DNA from: Pseudomonadales bacterium
GTDB lineage: Bacteria > Pseudomonadota > Gammaproteobacteria > Pseudomonadales > UBA7239
Direction of reading: 5' to 3'
NCBI GenBank assembly: GCA_020443005.1
Contig: JAGRJA010000024.1
Coordinates: 1 to 17,708 of the forward strand
Length of the DNA: 17,708 bases
This document shows, in pieces, positions 15,389-17,708 of the stretch. How positions within the stretch are numbered: position 1 is the stretch's first letter; each line of letters begins with the position of its first letter. The notes beneath the pieces were generated by a model. The model saw only the letters and a list, made by a program, of their open reading frames with translations, was not told the origin of the DNA and did no database searches. The translations under genes and the position numbers were made by a program.

Positions 15389-15545
15389 GACGGTTCTCTT
15401 GTGACTGGAAAGCGCGAAATCGGATGAATAATACCCGCGGTACAGGCTGTAGTGTAGAGAAAGCGACGACAAATAGAAAAAATGGCGATAAAGGCCGGCA
15501 GATTCAGGATGTGAAAAGCGTGTCGAAGCCTTACAATGCCCGCCC

Positions 15546-17513
15546 ATGATTAACTTCACTGATGTCGGCCTGCAGCGCGGGGTAAAAACCCTGTTCAACG
15601 GGGCTACGCTTGCGATTTACCCCGGGCAAAAAATCGGCCTGGTGGGCGCTAATGGTTGCGGAAAGTCATCCCTGTTGAAGCTGTTGTCAGGCGAGCTGGT
15701 TCCCGATACGGGGGATTTGAATGTGCCCGGTGGCTGGCGTATTGCTCATATGGCGCAGGAAGTGGCGGCCTCTTCCCGTTCGGCTGTTGACTATGTGCTG
15801 GATGGGGACAGCGAATTGCGACAGGTTGAAAGCAGTCTGGACATACTGGAACAGCAGCCCTACACGGAGCAAACAGGGCATGAGCTGGCCGCCCTCCACC
15901 AGCGTTACGATGAACTCGATGGCTATACAGCGCGCTCAAGGGCAGAAGCACTTTTGCTGGGCCTGGGTTTTGCCATGCACGAACTGGAAAACCCGCTGTC
16001 CTCCTTTTCGGGTGGCTGGCGTATTCGCCTCAACCTTGCTCAGGCACTGATGTGTCCTTCCGAATTGCTATTGCTGGATGAGCCCACCAACCACCTTGAC
16101 CTCGATGCCCTGTTCTGGCTTGAACAATGGCTGAAGCGTTATGAAGGCACATTATTGATGATCTCCCACGATCGGGATTTTCTCGATGCTGTTGTCGATA
16201 GCATTGTCGCTATCGAACAGCAGCAAGTCACCCTCTACAAGGGGGGCTATTCTGCCTATGAAAGACAGAAAGCAGAGCGACTGGCCCAGCAGCAGGCTGC
16301 TTTTGAGAAGCAGCAACGCCGCAAGCAGGAGATCGAGAATTTTGTCAGGCGTTTTCGGGCGAAGGCAACCAAGGCAAGGCAGGCGCAGAGCCGCCTGAAA
16401 GAGCTTGAGCGCATGGAAGAAATCTCGGCAGCACATATCGATTCACCTTTCAGTTTCAGTATTCCGGCGCCGGAGAAAACCGGTAGCGAACTGCTGCGGA
16501 TAGACGATGGTCAAATAGGCTATGGTGACAAGACCATTCTTTCCCGAATCAATCTGGGTATTTACCCCGGGTCGCGTTTGGGTTTGTTGGGCGCCAACGG
16601 CAGCGGCAAGTCTACCCTGATCAAGGTGTTGGCCGGCAAAGTGGCGCTGATGAGCGGCGCGAGAGTGGTGGGCCAGCATCTGGCGATGGGTTATTTTGAC
16701 CAGCACCAGGTTGACGCACTCGATGACTCGGCCAGCCCGCTGTTGCATCTTCAGCGTATCAGCCCCAAGGCTACCGAGCAGTCGATTCGCAATTTTCTGG
16801 GGGGGTTTGATTTTCACGGGGATCAGGCGCTCGACCCGATAACGCATTTTTCCGGTGGTGAAAAAGCGCGACTGGCACTGGCGATGGTTGTCTGGCAAAA
16901 GCCCAATCTCTTGTTGCTGGATGAGCCGACCAATCACCTCGACCTTGAAATGCGCCATGCGCTGACGGTGGCCTTGCAAGCGTATGAAGGGGCGCTGGTA
17001 CTGGTTTCCCACGACCGGAATCTGTTGAAAAATACCGTAGACCAGTTTCTTCTTGTCGATCAGGGCAAGGTCGAGGAATTTGCCGGCGATCTTGATACCT
17101 ACAGGCAATGGCTGCTGAACAATAAAAGGACGGTGGGTTACATTGTTAACAGCAAAACCGGTAAAGACGAAGCGGCCTTGCTCGCAGCATCGGTAACAGA
17201 AGCAGCGGTAACCGCACCGTCCCGAAATGGCCAGCCTGATCGGAAAACCCAGCGGCAACAGGCTGCTCGCCTGCGTGCCAGCCTCAAGCCTTTGCAGGAT
17301 GAAATGAAAACTTTGGAAAAGGCGATGGAAAAAACCAGCCGGCGCTTGCATGAACTGGAGCAAATTTTATTGGAACCCGGTCTCTATGAGGCAGATAACA
17401 AGGAAAAGCTGGCGCTTTTGCTAAAGGAGCAGGGCGAGCTGAAGCTGGGTTTGCTGCGAAGTGAAGAAGAATGGCTTGAGGTTTCCGAACAGCTGGAGCA
17501 GCTCTCATCGTGA
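15546..17513 (+). CDS. yheS: ABC-F family ATPase YheS (translation factor)
   Basis: A 655-residue soluble protein with two ABC ATPase domains and no membrane segment. ABC1: Walker A GANGCGKSS (34-42), signature FSGGWRIRLNLA (about 154-165), Walker B LLLLDEPTNHLD (174-185), H-loop SHDRD. The linker at about 240-300, rich in Arg/Lys/Gln and containing FRAKATKARQAQSRLKELER, is the element that reaches the ribosomal P site in ABC-F proteins. ABC2: Walker A GANGSGKST (349-357), signature FSGGEKARLALA, second LLLLDEPTNHLD. A charged coiled coil at about 570-655 closes the protein, as in E. coli YheS (637 residues). It likely binds the ribosomal E site to relieve stalled or specific peptide synthesis. 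ATG 15546 has no Shine-Dalgarno. TACAAT at 15532-15537 ends only 8 nt upstream, so a leaderless transcript is possible. Divergent from the isochorismatase-like gene. Confidence 0.95.
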   Translation: MINFTDVGLQRGVKTLFNGATLAIYPGQKIGLVGANGCGKSSLLKLLSGELVPDTGDLNVPGGWRIAHMAQEVAASSRSAVDYVLDGDSELRQVESSLDILEQQPYTEQTGHELAALHQRYDELDGYTARSRAEALLLGLGFAMHELENPLSSFSGGWRIRLNLAQALMCPSELLLLDEPTNHLDLDALFWLEQWLKRYEGTLLMISHDRDFLDAVVDSIVAIEQQQVTLYKGGYSAYERQKAERLAQQQAAFEKQQRRKQEIENFVRRFRAKATKARQAQSRLKELERMEEISAAHIDSPFSFSIPAPEKTGSELLRIDDGQIGYGDKTILSRINLGIYPGSRLGLLGANGSGKSTLIKVLAGKVALMSGARVVGQHLAMGYFDQHQVDALDDSASPLLHLQRISPKATEQSIRNFLGGFDFHGDQALDPITHFSGGEKARLALAMVVWQKPNLLLLDEPTNHLDLEMRHALTVALQAYEGALVLVSHDRNLLKNTVDQFLLVDQGKVEEFAGDLDTYRQWLLNNKRTVGYIVNSKTGKDEAALLAASVTEAAVTAPSRNGQPDRKTQRQQAARLRASLKPLQDEMKTLEKAMEKTSRRLHELEQILLEPGLYEADNKEKLALLLKEQGELKLGLLRSEEEWLEVSEQLEQLSS

Positions 17514-17564
17514 CCAATGAAAGGCAATCTGCGCAAGTTTCTGGCTTGGCAGCGTCTTAGCGGT

Positions 17565-17570
17565 TAGAAT
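17565..17570 (+). promoter_or_regulatory. Possible -10 box downstream of yheS
   Basis: TAGAAT (5/6) with CTGGCT (3/6) at 17541-17546, 18 nt upstream, could drive a gene starting near the right edge. Weak match. The interval 17514-17645 shows no other feature except a small GCAAAT/ATTTGC dyad. Confidence 0.22.
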
Positions 17571-17648
17571 TTTGCCGGTCCGACAGAGAGCGATCCTGGT
17601 GCAAATGGCTATTTGCAGTCACCCGCAATGGCTGGTGGTAGAAAGGTG

Positions 17649-17708
17649 TTGAAAACGAGGAAGATAAAACGGTTATGCGTGTTGTGTTTGTCATACGGAA
17701 TCATGAAA
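17649..17708 (+). CDS. Possible start of an exported protein, cut by the right edge
   Basis: From TTG 17649 (or GTG 17646), with GAAAGG just upstream, the frame stays open to the end. It reads a basic start (LKTRKIKR) followed by a hydrophobic Cys/Leu stretch, like a signal peptide. A competing frame begins at ATG 17675 (MRVVFVIRNHE) behind GAGGAAG. Too little sequence is present to decide, or to name either. Confidence 0.22.
   Translation, partial: MKTRKIKRLCVLCLSYGIMK

Noticed and set aside
15389..15598. N-terminal extension of the isochorismatase-like frame up to 15598
   Set aside because: Would overlap the start of yheS and adds 70 residues without conserved sequence; ATG 15388 with AGAG fits the fold.
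16443..17363. 306-codon antisense frame within yheS
   Set aside because: Fully inside a conserved ABC-F gene; no family pattern and no start signal.
17617..17632. GCAAAT/ATTTGC dyad after yheS as a terminator
   Set aside because: Stem is only 6 bp, AT-rich, and not followed by a T run.

Overview
The window looks like a chromosomal stretch from a free-living Gammaproteobacterium. The best taxonomic pointers are the YheS-type ABC-F protein, the SelO with a Pseudomonas-like N-terminus, the PhhB and the small DUF3012 lipoprotein. A marine or aquatic relative of the Cellvibrionales/Spongiibacteraceae is a plausible guess but cannot be settled from sequence alone. Coding density is high. There are no rRNA or tRNA genes, no insertion sequences and no CRISPR arrays. 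Genes are mostly single units or pairs with their own promoters and hairpin terminators.

Left part (1-5188): a SelO protein AMPylase runs off the left edge on the minus strand. Upstream of it lies phhB (pterin carbinolamine dehydratase). A plus-strand N-acyl-D-amino-acid deacylase-type amidohydrolase follows, with a readable sigma70-like promoter. It converges on a minus-strand radical SAM protein across a strong terminator hairpin. The radical SAM protein carries a SPASM-like cysteine region ahead of its radical SAM core, and has a run of eight G close to its start codon.

Central part (5334-12497): an envelope, copper and c-di-GMP neighbourhood. A periplasmic cupredoxin-like protein is followed after 19 bp by a membrane GGDEF-EAL protein (predicted phosphodiesterase). 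Divergent from them is an outer-membrane beta-barrel protein of unknown function. A two-helix DUF2892 protein follows. Then comes a convergent TonB-dependent receptor that carries the CxxxM and HxM residues of the OprC/NosA copper receptors, plus several methionine clusters. The simplest joint reading is copper acquisition plus a copper-sensing input to c-di-GMP turnover; the second part is inference.

Right part (12756-17513): a short-chain dehydrogenase is followed by a 53-residue DUF3012 lipoprotein that is easily missed because it is short. Next are a PaaG-like enoyl-CoA hydratase/isomerase-family protein with its own consensus-like promoter, and an isochorismatase-fold protein whose catalytic triad is substituted. 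Divergent from that is YheS, an ABC-F translation factor. The last 190 bases hold no complete gene; a new signal-peptide-bearing gene may begin there.

No clearly new multi-gene system is proven here. The most promising candidates for one are the cupredoxin/GGDEF-EAL/beta-barrel cluster beside the OprC-like receptor, and the inverted-architecture radical SAM protein.
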